Shown here: one piece after another, positions 47,283 through 56,740 of the stretch
Numbering within the stretch: the stretch's first letter is position 1
Layout: every line of letters starts with the position of its first letter
Origin: Culex pipiens pallens
Taxonomy: Eukaryota > Arthropoda > Insecta > Diptera > Culicidae
Direction of reading: 5' to 3'
Length of the DNA stretch: 64,000 bases
Assembly: GCF_016801865.2 (NCBI RefSeq)
Contig: NC_068938.1
Span: 194,508,788-194,572,787, forward strand
Made by a program: the position numbers and the translations under genes
Notes under the pieces: model-generated
What the model saw: the letters and a program-made list of their open reading frames with translations, nothing else
Databases searched by the model: none
What the model was told of the DNA's origin: nothing

Positions 47283-47391
47283 ATAGTTATGACTCCTCAA
47301 TAAAGCCTCAAAACGTTTTGCTGTCTTCGGCAAAAATATGTAATTTTATGTTATGAACAACTCTACGTAACATAGTAGGTAGCTAAAATGC

Positions 47392-47825
47392 TCACATTTT
47401 GAGTCATGGACAACCCTAGCACGGCGTAGGTACCCTGATAGACAAAAAAATACGAGTTCAATAATTTTGGCTCTGAAACACTCCGAAAAAATTTGTGCCC
47501 GATCGGAGAACTTTTTTTCTATTTATACTCTTTTTAATTGGAATTGATGTATGAAAAGCATGTTTCTCTTCAGTGTATTTCTATGGATTTTCCTACAATA
47601 CATTACCTAAATATTTTGGTAAAAACAAACTTTAAACAAACAGTCTTAAATATCACTGATTTCATGCGTTTCTCATGTTCGCTACAATATAGTAAATTTT
47701 CAGTTTATGTAATTGAAATTTTGAATTTTTAATACGAGAGAAAGAGAAATTATGTCTACTTCTCTAGCAGTACAATTACATTTTACTTAGTGTCATTGTG
47801 AGTCACCTGTCCACAAGAACGGAAC
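47392..47825. other. Short AT-rich spacer
   Basis: No feature recognised; a 64-codon frame at 47538-47732 has no support. Confidence 0.3.
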
Positions 47826-48137
47826 CACCGACACCGACGTAACACTCCATGTAAAAAATCTGCTGAAATGTGTCCCAGCACGACTCACCCCAATTACTTC
47901 CTTTGAATCACCCCTTGCCGATAAAAATATATTTCGCAACACTGCTCAACCCATTGTTTGCAAACAAAACGTAGTTTATGAATGAATCAGCTGATTTGTG
48001 TTTACAAACAAAATAGAATCAGTGTTGCCTTGCTAATACATTTTTCGAAAAACCGTTTGACAGCTCACCGGACTTACCGGAGGGGTGATGCAAAGAAGGG
48101 TCATCTTTTTTACTTGAGTGTTACGTCGGTGTCGGTG
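47826..48137. mobile_element. MITE with 7-bp target duplication
   Basis: CACCGACACCGACGTAACAC at the left is the inverse of gtgttacgtcggtgtcggtg at the right. The flanks acggaac (47819-47825) and acggaac (48138-48144) form a 7-bp direct duplication. 312 bp, non-coding. It lies 22 bp from the left end of the gene-fragment cassette. Confidence 0.88.
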
Positions 48138-48981
48138 ACGGAACAATCATCTATCATTTCTAGAGTAAATTTTCAAAAGGTCCTATGTGCAAAATCCTCA
48201 TTCTGAGAAATTTCATGTTGAAGTTTTGTGTGAGTTTTTTAAATCCCATTTAAACACGTTTGAGTATTTTTGAATTCTAAAAACGCCAAAATGGACCTAA
48301 ATCGATGCTTTTTATGTGTACTTAACGGGAATTATCAAAAGTCTAGTGGAACTGATTTCTAAAGCAATTTGTTTCATACGACCTGTGAGTGCACATAGGA
48401 CACGTTACATAGGACAAATTTTACACATAGGACTTAGCACATTGGACCTAATTCGTGTAACATTGCACATAAGACTTTCCCAAATTAAATTCAAATCCTG
48501 ATTAAAATAAAACAACTTTTTTATTATAATTATGTTTACCCCACACTCGCGCAACGTGTTGTCATCAGCTGATCGAGAGTATGAAATGTTTCAATGCTTC
48601 CAGAGCGGGAGAGAGAAACCGTTATGAGAATAAGTTGACCAATCAGCGCTTCCGTCGGCATCTGTCAGATAGGTGCTGGAAAATCGACCTATCCGGCAAT
48701 GTAAATAATATTTTGCAGAGTACGCATAGAACTTTGGGTGTTTTGACAATTTTCGTTTGGGATTTTTGCTTTTTTCCCGTTTTTAAGTGTTTTTATTCTT
48801 TTCAAATTGAAACACTTGTGTTCAGGTAAGTTTTTATTCGAGTTTACAGTACGGTGACAGCTCGTAATTTATTCGTTTCTTCGCGTTTAATTTTTATTAC
48901 AGACGATGACGACTGCTGATTCTCCTCTTGCATTCAGCTTATCAATCCCGTGTTCCTTCGTAGTTCGGCTCCTCGTGTGAC

Positions 48982-49458
48982 ATGATTAGAATTCCGTTCC
49001 ATCTACGACCACCCCCGGGACGCACCCTCCACTCGCTGGTGAGGACATTTTCCTCAACGAAGCTGGCCGATTTATCCGGGACACAGGAAAAGAGCACCCG
49101 GCAAAAGATCAATTTCCACGAGCTTAAACATCCGAGCAAGGTTCCCCAGCGTCCACACAAATCTACGATTGACGGCCAGTCGACACCAACCCGCATCCCG
49201 GTGGACGCCCAAACGGTGCAGCTGCTGGAGCGGTTAAGCCTGGTGGATCTGGACAGCGCCGAGGCCCACCGGACGCTCGAGGACGCGATCGAGTTTGCGT
49301 CGCAGATTCTGTCCGTGGACACCGACGGCGTGGAACCGCTGTACACGGTGCTGGAGCGGGAGCGGTTGACGCTGCGCGAGGACCGCGTGTCCGACGGGAA
49401 CATCCAGCAGGATGTGCTGAGGAATGCACGCGTTACCGAGGAGGAGAACTTTGTGGGA
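48982..49458 (+). CDS. gatC: Glutamyl-tRNA(Gln) amidotransferase subunit C, mitochondrial (GatC), C-terminus lost
   Basis: ATG 48982 opens a basic, Arg/Ser-rich mitochondrial presequence (MIRIPFHLRPPPGRTLHSLV), followed by the GatC domain: RIPVDAQTVQLLERLSLVDL, DSAEAHRTLEDAIEFASQIL, VEPLYTVLERERLTLREDRV and VLRNARVTEEENFV. GatC is the small subunit of the GatCAB complex that converts Glu-tRNA(Gln) to Gln-tRNA(Gln). Family proteins go on after EE(Y/N)FV to a short PPGN-type tail. Here that tail is missing and the frame runs on without homology to 49684. A gtaagc at 49460 could be a donor, but no downstream frame restores the tail. It may be a decayed copy, given its neighbours. Confidence 0.75.
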
Positions 49459-49470
49459 AGTAAGCGGGAG

Positions 49471-50158
49471 ATGGTTGGTGGAAAGGGGATTGTGGGCTTC
49501 CGACAGCTGCTGGAAGCTTGTAGGGATAGTAAATTTGTAGCGCGTTCAATCCGTCGCCATCAAGAGTCGCCTTGGCGGAGAGGAACTCACGCTGGAACAG
49601 CTGGAACTCTTTCCGGCGGACGCCGCCGCCCTAGAGGAAGAGCTGGGGGACTTTCGATTCAAGGTGGGCCGAACCAGCAGTAAAAGGATTCGGCCCAGTA
49701 TGCTGCGGCTGCGTCAGTGCGTCCACGTGGCCACGCTGCAGATCGTGCTGGATGCGTTTGAAAATGGCGGCGATGCAAGCGTGAGGATTCACCGCAAGCT
49801 GGCGCCGTTCAAGTGTGGTATCGTGTGTCTTTCCGACGGTAAGTACTGCGTTCTTGTTTCTGATTTGATTTGTAACAGTCTTTCTCGCTTTCCAGACCCC
49901 GCCCTAATGCCGGAGTTGCGCGACCTGGCCAAACACCTGTGTAACGTGCTGCGCAAAGCGAACCTTCCCGTGCTCGACTGCTCCGAGCGTAACGGCGGTC
50001 GTTCCCTGGCCAAACAGCTGCACCAGCTCGACTCGATTGCCGTCCCGTACTGCCTGCTGCTGTTGCGCGACCAGTGTCTTCTGAGTGGCCTCTTTCAGCT
50101 GCGGTCCCGCGACACCACCCTCAGCGAAACGATTCACATCTCGGATTTACCAGAATAA
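49471..50158 (+). pseudogene. PolG2: DNA polymerase gamma accessory subunit (PolG2) fragment, internally deleted
   Basis: A start-like ATG at 49471 gives MVGGKGIVGFRQLLEACRDS, a plausible N-terminal helix of the family. About 20 codons later the homologous frame shifts (a TAG precedes it at 49538) to one reading from about 49544 (SVAIKSRLGGEELTLEQLEL). The end is clearly PolG2 anticodon-binding domain: RKLAPFKCGIVCLSD | DPALMPELRDLAKHLCNVLR ... LFQLRSRDTTLSETIHISDL, with a 57-bp intron (49839-49895) in correct phase. The large central class II synthetase-like part, some 200 residues in relatives, is absent. Stop TAA at 50156-50158 overlaps an AATAAA. In flies gatC and this gene share a dicistronic locus. 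The retained intron shows a DNA-level copy, not a retrocopy. Confidence 0.7.
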
Positions 50159-50218
50159 ATTTTATTGAAAATAGTAACAAGTTGAGTTTAATAAATACAA
50201 ACACACGCAATCGCAAGC

Positions 50219-51640
50219 TTAGAAGAAATCGCACAGGTATTGTCTCACGTTGAAGCCGACCTTCTTGCCGATATGCACGATAAAGACCATTCATACGGTG
50301 CACTGAAGACTGAGGCAAAGTTCAGGAACTTGAGATGAATCAGCGTTGAGATTTGCGCCAATAAGTTGCACGTCAGGCCGACCTTCTCGTCCAGAATGTC
50401 GTAAAAGATGGCCAACAGCCGGTCGATGGTGAACGCCTTCGGTCCCAGCTGGGTGGCCATCTTCTCCGACACCTTGGCCTTTGCGTTGACCGACTGGAGG
50501 CGCTTCTTCTGCTTGCCGTGATATTTCATAAACAGTCGTTTGTCCTCCTTGGCGGCGTTGTGACTCGCGAAGTACGCCGCAATCAGCAGGAACTTGGCGT
50601 AGAAGGGCAGTTCCAGGTTTTGCCCCAGCCGCTTCATCGTTTGTATCTGCTCGACGGATTCCGAAGAAGTCTGGCCGTCGACGGTGATGAGACGTAGTAA
50701 CTTCTGGTTGATGTTCCCAATGCGCATGTAGATTGTCCCGAGGGCAAGTTTCATGGTTTTAAAAATGTTCCGCCAAAGCCGGGTCACGTCGTCCGCGGAA
50801 ATCGTCCCGTCTAGCACCGGTTCGCAGTACTTGTGGAAGCACTCGAGCGCAACCAGCTGCAGCTCCTTCAAGTCGCGACACACCTTGAAGAACACGTTCA
50901 GAAAGATGTTGAGGTAGTTTTCGTAGAAATCGGGCGTCAGCATCTCCACAATCTTCAGACGCTTATCAATTTCCTCCTCCGACAAGTTGGCATGCTTGTA
51001 AGGCCTAAAAAGTACAACCAATCAGTACCACAAATCGCCCTCAAACATCCAAAATAACCCTTACTCCAACTCAATCCTTAATTTACCCCGCACCGCCTCG
51101 AAATCGGTCATCAGAATCACCAAAATGTCCTTCTTGCTGTACTCGGCCTCAAACCGCTTCACTACCGGCGCGAGCCCCGTCCTGACAAAGTACTTTTCAA
51201 ACGGCAAATCCGACACGAGCAGCACGCACTGGCACGCACACGTTCAGCCGGGTCACCTCCGGCAGTCACAGCAATATTGGCAGCACGTTGTGGTCCATGT
51301 CGCGCACCCGTTCGGCATTCTCCAGCACGACGATGTAGCTTCGCAAGGGCGACAGTCGCGCCAGCTGGGCCACAAAGTCCTTCATGGAGTCGATGCTGGC
51401 CAGCGAGGCGTACCCGTTGGCCGCGCACGAGGCATGGCCGGTCAGCCGGTTCAGGATGGCCTTCGGCGAATCCTCGTCCCTACGGCGTCCAATCCCGGGT
51501 GCCACACATCTGAAATGAAATATGAAATTAAACGCAAGAAACACTTTTTTTTAATTTAATTATCAGCTGCCAAAACGCAGTCATCTCATTATTTTCTAGA
51601 AAAAAAACTTACCTGGACACAAGTATTCGGCTTAAAACAC
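50219..51640 (-). pseudogene. Orc5: Origin recognition complex subunit 5 (Orc5), truncated with stops and frameshifts
   Basis: The minus strand encodes most of Orc5: SMKDFVAQLARLSPLRSYIV, then AERVRDMDHNVLPILL, VSDLPFEKYFVRTGL, and from 51004 CRDLKELQLVALECFHKYCE, LPFYAKFLLIAAYFASHNAA and FTIDRLLAIFYDILDEKVGL, ending VGFNVRQYLCDFF with TAA at 50219-50221. An intron (51064-51005) and a further acceptor at 51511 keep phase. Damage: the N-terminal region with the Walker A motif is missing; a TGA lies at 51268-51266 where an Arg codon is expected; a 10-bp insertion (51223-51232, a partial duplication) shifts the frame; about 15 residues are lost with a frame change near 50305; another TGA is at 50293-50291. 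ORC5 is part of the six-subunit origin-binding complex. It is tail to tail with PolG2, 61 bp apart, as in the fly cluster. Confidence 0.8.
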
Positions 51641-52296
51641 TTTTAAAACAAAAAAGCAAATAATTTAATTAAAACAACTGAATAGCCGCAAACATGGAAA
51701 TTCCTATGTGCAAGATTGTTTACCTTGTCGGATAGGATGATTTTCCATCATGGACCTATCTGACAGATGCCTACGAGAGCACTGATTGGTCGATTTTCTC
51801 TCCTAACGGTTTCTCTCTCTCGCACTGCAAGCATTGAAACATTTCATATTATCGATCAGCTGATGACTACACGTTGCGCAAGGACTGGACAAACATGAAG
51901 ATTGCAATATATTTTTGTTTCGGAGTTTCATAAAAAACGACTTAACAAATTAATTAAAAATCATGCACCTTGGTCATTTTTATATGAGCGTATATGCATC
52001 ATAATTGAAAAATGATATAAATGGATCATAAGTTGAATTGCTAAGGTTCTATGTGCACGTTTGACCCAAATGCACATAGGACTCCCACGTGGTAAAACGA
52101 CCTATAATTGTTTGGTGTAGAATTTATTGAGAATCGTTTTAGGTTGTTTTGTATTTTATCAATAACTGAAAAAATAAAAGGCTTTAAAAAAAATGGATCA
52201 GCGGAAAGTGTAGTTTTCGGCTTGCAGAATTTCATGCAATAAATAACTCAGTTTGTTTACTTTTGTCGCATAGGACCTTTTGAAAATTTACTCTAG

Positions 52297-53838
52297 ATTT
52301 CTCAAACCAAAATTATCTTCCAGCACGTGCTCACTCGGGATCAATGGGTCATCGGAGCGTCGTCCAGCATTGATTAACTTCAGAACAAGAATTACCAACA
52401 TGCAATACACATATTGATGTCCTGATTTTGGTTCCATTTCCCGGCAACGACGTTTAATCGAGCACGGAAAATGCAGCACCCGATACCATCGTCAAAGCCA
52501 TCAAAGCAACCCTCGCGCACATTTTCCGTAATGTTCCACATTCCAACCGGAAGTACCATCAATCCCAGCACGCTGCTGCTGCTCCTGCAGTGGTGGTAAT
52601 TTAACGCAACGGCTAATTGAGTTTTAAAGTTGATATTTTAATTGATTCCCGCGTGGGCGCTTCCTGGCACGTGTCACGTCCTTTGTGGTAGCGCCCCTCG
52701 CTCAATTTATTCGCCCTCGCTCGGGCTTGCTTGGATGTTCCTGGGGGAGATTACGTGATCGTGAATGTGAAATTAAGTTATCCGGCTGAAAATTTTCCCT
52801 CCTCACTCTCACGGGCGGTGAAAACACCTTTTCCTGTATCATTTTATCGCGTCCACACCCTCTGGCAGTCGGTTGCTTTCCCGGAAGGGAATCAATAAAA
52901 TTGTGCAAATCATCCCGAGTGGTTCGCTTTATTCGAGGTTAGGTTTTTATGACGTTTCATATTCTTGTCCGCGGTAGATAAGCCTGGTCCACTTCATTTT
53001 CAGCTGCTAAGCTAGGCCTACTTCGTTTTTGGAAATCGATTTTGAATGTTTCATAGACCACCGTTCATAACTCATCACTATCATTATGGTTATTATCGGT
53101 TGGATTATCATCGTGTAGGGTTGTTCCAAGAATTGGCCGATTATGACTTTATCGGTCGATTTTAGGGGAAAGAAACCTTTAAATTTGATCGAAGAATCCA
53201 GTATTTTACAATGTCAAAACATGGCTGTTTTCCCCTAATATGAGCAGGAGAAACTGACCGTGCCCAACCCTATTCCATCGAAGAAAAAAAAAGACTGCTC
53301 TATTTTTTACACCACCCGAGAGGGGTTCTCTCCAAATGGACATCGGCGGAGAGATGTGCATCGACACCCGCCGCGGACACGTGCCACGTGTGCGGACGGC
53401 CACTTCAGAAAGTCATTTCCATATGCGTTGTTATTGTTGTTGGCTGAAGATGGCTCAAGTCAACCATAATGATGATAGCATGTTTTGCTTCCTTTTATGC
53501 CCTTGTGTGTGGTAATCTCCCTGCTGGAGTGAAGCCGTCGTCATGCAAATTGGTCATGTGCGTGTGATGCGTCGTTCACGGAAGTGCCCTTCGACGAGGT
53601 TTGAAAAGTAGACTACTTGGATGAACGAAAGTGTCAAAAGTGCGCAGCACTCCTCAAACCTCTCAAACAAAAGCAGGGCCATTTTACTCTTGATGGTTAG
53701 CTGAGTAGGCGGAATGTCAAAGACTAGCCCTTCCTCTCTGCTGAAGTTTTCAAAGCAATTGTTTTTAAAAGTTTTCTTGGTGAATATATAAAAATACACA
53801 ATAAAAATTAAATACATGTCAAATTTGGCTACCCGAGC
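52297..53838. other. Intergenic DNA without supported genes
   Basis: 52500-52930 and 53250-53480 are GC-richer and look single copy. 52555-52580 has a run of ctgctg (cacgctgctgctgctcctgc). None of the frames has domain evidence. Part may be the 3' end region of the neighbouring minus-strand gene. Confidence 0.4.
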
Positions 53839-55245
53839 TTAGTAAACGATCCTGCTGGTTATTTCCTCCTCCGGATCACTGTCAAACAGTGCATGCTGGT
53901 TCGATTCGCTTTCAATCAGCTCACAGTCCTTCGACGGAAGTTCGTCCAGTCCATAGTTACTTCTGAAATCCAAATTTCCATTATCTCAAGTTCCTTTCAA
54001 CAGTTCAAAAGATTCTTACAAAGCCGTTTTCATGTCTCGATTCTCCTTTTTCAAATGTTGCAGTATTTCCAGCAGTTTTAGACGATCTAATTTCAGATTC
54101 CTGAATTCTTCAGCACTTCCGTCAACATTATTCCACTCTTGTTTCATCTCCAGCAGTCGTGATCGTATCTTCAACAGGATATCGTCCGGCTTCTTGGCCT
54201 TCAAAAGCAATACGTTCTCATCACTCAGATTCTTCACCTCGGCACGAAGTGTCTTGATCTGAACGTCCTTCGTTCCAATCTCGCGAATTTTGTGCTTCGA
54301 ATCCTGCTGCAGCTCGTCCAGCTTCCCGCACAGCTCGTGCAACCTCTGCGTTACAGCGCCATGCTCTTTCTTCAACCTCTCCAGCTTCGAGTCCCTCTCC
54401 ATCGACTTCTCGCTCATGTCCATGATGTTCTTGCGCTTCTCCTTCAGCTCCTGTCTCAGATCGGCAATCGTTCGCAGGTTCTCCTTGTTCCGTTGCTCAA
54501 ACTCCCTAATCGCCACATCCTTCACAAGACCTTCGTCCTCCAGCGCGTTAAACCTCTTCTCCAGCCCAACCAGCTTCCCCGTCTGCGCGTTGTACTTGTC
54601 CTCCAGCTTCTGGTACTCATCAACCATCACCTTCAGCTTAAACTCCGCCGCTTCCCCCGCTCCCTCACTCGGCGGACTTCCCACCTGCACCGCCGAATCA
54701 ACCCGTTCCGTCTCATACCGACAAACCCGCGCCACTTCTTCCTCCAACCCACAATCACTCCCCGAACTCCTCGCCCCTCCTCCCACCAAAGCTTTCGACC
54801 GGCGATAACTCCGATACTGTTCGTCCACGTCGGCCCGATACCGCTCGAAGCTGCTGTCCTCCAGGTGGAGAACCCGCTCGGCCACCTCGCCATCGTTCTC
54901 TTCCCCGCGGGACAACCGACTCGCGGATCGGTACCGGCTGCTGGCAGTCGAGGGGCGATCGCGGCTCAGGTACGAGGGAAGCTTCCCCGGAGGGTGGATC
55001 CGGGCGACCGTGGTCTGCGGAGAGCTGGCAGTTTGGCGGAGGTTACTTCGGGAGATGGTGGAGGATTTTCGTGGGGAATCGGCTTCCACGAATGTGACCG
55101 TGGAGGGGCGTTTTACGATGCCGGAGTCGATTTTTGATGTGACGGTTTTCTTGGTTTTCTGGGCTGAAGCGGATTATTCAGGTTCAGAAGCACTTCAAAA
55201 TTACATCAAAATTATGTACAGACCTTTCGAAGGTTTTTTGATCAT
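53839..55245 (-). CDS. Coiled-coil protein of unknown family, three exons
   Basis: Minus-strand exons 55245-55224, 55163-54020 and 53962-53839, introns of 60 and 57 bp, phases consistent, giving 429 residues. The tiny first exon (MIKKPSK plus one base) is inferred: the main exon is open only to a TAA near 55174 and has no ATG before its conserved-looking part, and this upstream ATG with donor AAAG|GTCTGT joins in phase to give AQKTKKTVTSKIDSGIVKRP. Residues 1-180 are Ser/Arg-rich and probably disordered. About 181-385 form a long charged coiled coil (for example KLEDKYNAQTGKLVGLEKRF, LRTIADLRQELKEKRKNIMD). The C-terminus is acidic (DSDPEEEITSRIVY). No membrane segment or catalytic motif. A structural role at cytoskeleton or centrosome would fit, but I do not recognise an orthologue. 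The donor of exon 1 is weak, so the start is the least certain part. Confidence 0.75.
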
Positions 55246-56170
55246 CGTAGAGAATTGGGACTGAATTTCTTTTGAAAACTAAAAAGCGACAATTTGCACT
55301 TGAATTTTGACAGATAATTTGCATGCAGTAGTGTTTTAACAATGGCTACTTGTTTTTGTATCAATCTAAAATGTTTTTGAATGAAGAGGCTTGGTAGAAA
55401 GTTGGAAAAAATAGAAATTTCTTTTAAATTTATAGATTTATTAATGAAGCTTTTTAAAACATTCCCAAAACTCTCAAATCAACAAATAATATCAATAAAG
55501 TAGCGTAAAATTTTCCCACCAGAAAACAATCCCCGCCGGTTCCTTTATTGCCAAACTACACCGCTGAGACGAATAAGATATTCATAACACCTTCCCCGGT
55601 TCCACCCTCATGCCATCCAGGAAAAACCCATTAAATCTGAAATCACATCCCACGCACATAAAGCGCCGATCGACCTCATAAAAACACATAAAAAGACATC
55701 AAAACCCAACCCACCACAATCACCCCCACCCACGTCATTTCCCACCAAGTCCAAGTTGGTACAGTTGAGGGTGGTAATCATTCTTTTCATTCTTTTCACG
55801 GTGAACAATGTGAACAATATGTTTCCTGTCCCTCGCCCCGCCGTCCTTTAGTCTTCTCCGACAATTCCTCATTTTCACGTCCCGAAAGAGCTCCTGAATG
55901 TAGGCAACGAACCCACACATACAATAGAGAGTGAAAATTCACCACCCTCTTGGGTTTCATCTCTGAGCGAGGGTGGGCGTTGAAATCAGGGCAAACGAGC
56001 GTGTAAATGTTTGAAATTTATTTTAATTTTGGTACAATTTTTCATCACATTATATCCTCTTCTCTTTGGGCACATTAATTTAATGTTTGATTTTTTTCCC
56101 CGCTGGAAGCAGCTCATTGGCGGGTTTCTGTGGGAAATCGTTTTCTAGCTTAGGGAATGTTGTTTCAAAG
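55246..56170. other. Intergenic DNA
   Basis: 55550-55900 is C-rich (acccacccacgtc-like) and could be a transcript end or regulatory DNA; short frames on the minus strand (55608-55920) are unsupported. Nothing else recognised. Confidence 0.35.
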
Positions 56171-56418
56171 CCTAAACTAAAAACTAAAAACTAAAAACTA
56201 AAAACTAAAAACTAAAAACTAAAAACTAAAAACTAAAAACTAAAAACTAAAAACTAAAAACTAAAAACTAAAAACTAAAAACTAAAAACTAAAAACTAAA
56301 AACTAAAAACTAAAAACTAAAAACTAAAAACTAAAAACTAAAAACTAAAAACTAAAAACTAAAAACTAAAAACTAAAAACTAAAAACTAAAAACTAAAAA
56401 CTAAAAACTAAAAACTAA
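56171..56418. repeat. Tandem 7-mer CTAAAAA array, short copy
   Basis: About 34 perfect copies of CTAAAAA. It abuts the (TCTAA)n tail of the SINE that follows. The same 7-mer forms the longer array at 59508-60024. The unit differs from the insect telomere repeat TTAGG. Confidence 0.97.
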
Positions 56419-56740
56419 TCTAATCTAATCTAATCTAATCTAATCTAACACAAACGCAGCCAGTCCGATGAAAGCATGCTGGAAAGTCTTGCGATTAGAT
56501 TACGCCCCAAGCACTTTTCTTGTCAATATTAATAATTGCAGTACATCCGAGAACACCCGAAAATGAATTGCAAAAATTAAAGCGGCCAGCCCTACTGCGT
56601 TGTGTTTACCGCAGAGAGGATTCTGTGAACGGATCACATTTCACAGAATCTACAGGGGAGGAAGGATGCGTGGACATACCGTACCAAACGCTCCGAATCA
56701 GTTGTGGTTGGGTGTGTAAGTGTAAATTTGGCAAATAATG
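56418..56740 (-). mobile_element. SINE 3' half with (GATTA)n tail, minus strand
   Basis: Read on the minus strand, it shares ctggccgctttaa preceded by cgcagtaggg with 10326-10348 of the SINE at 9821-10503 (one mismatch in about 23 bases). It also has the same kind of tail, (ttaga)n, at 56445-56418. The tRNA head is not evident, so it is probably 5' truncated. Confidence 0.7.

Larger units (their letters stand above)
44116..47391. mobile_element. Inverted-repeat element carrying satellite array 2
   Basis: The left arm 44116-44236 (tagctacctactatgttacg ... acaaagaactttg) is the inverted copy of 47275-47391 (taacatagtaggtagcta at the outer end) together with 46853-46872 (gcaaagttctttgtcat). A 378 bp palindrome (46905-47282) has inserted into the right arm and splits it. 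Between the arms lie 350 bp of GC-rich leader and the 141-bp satellite array. No transposase is visible. Confidence 0.7.
48160..52296. mobile_element. Inverted-repeat-bounded cassette carrying gatC, PolG2 and Orc5 fragments
   Basis: The first 28 bases (CTAGAGTAAATTTTCAAAAG plus GTCCTATG) are the exact reverse complement of the last 28. ATTT borders both outer ends, a possible 4-bp target duplication. Several GCACATAGGAC-like words lie inside each end (48390-48475 and 52046-52082). Further in, 48541-48735 and 51700-51890 form a second inverted pair of about 85 percent identity by eye. Between them sit parts of three neighbouring genes in ancestral order, with introns retained and disabling lesions. 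This is what a DNA transposon that captured genomic DNA would look like. The alternative is a genuine gene cluster bordered by two inverted MITEs and damaged by assembly errors. Confidence 0.65.

Noticed and set aside
49460..49540. An intron joining gatC to PolG2 (gtaagc ... ttgtag)
   Set aside because: Splice signals are passable, but the resulting phase does not reach the PolG2 frame and does not restore the GatC tail.
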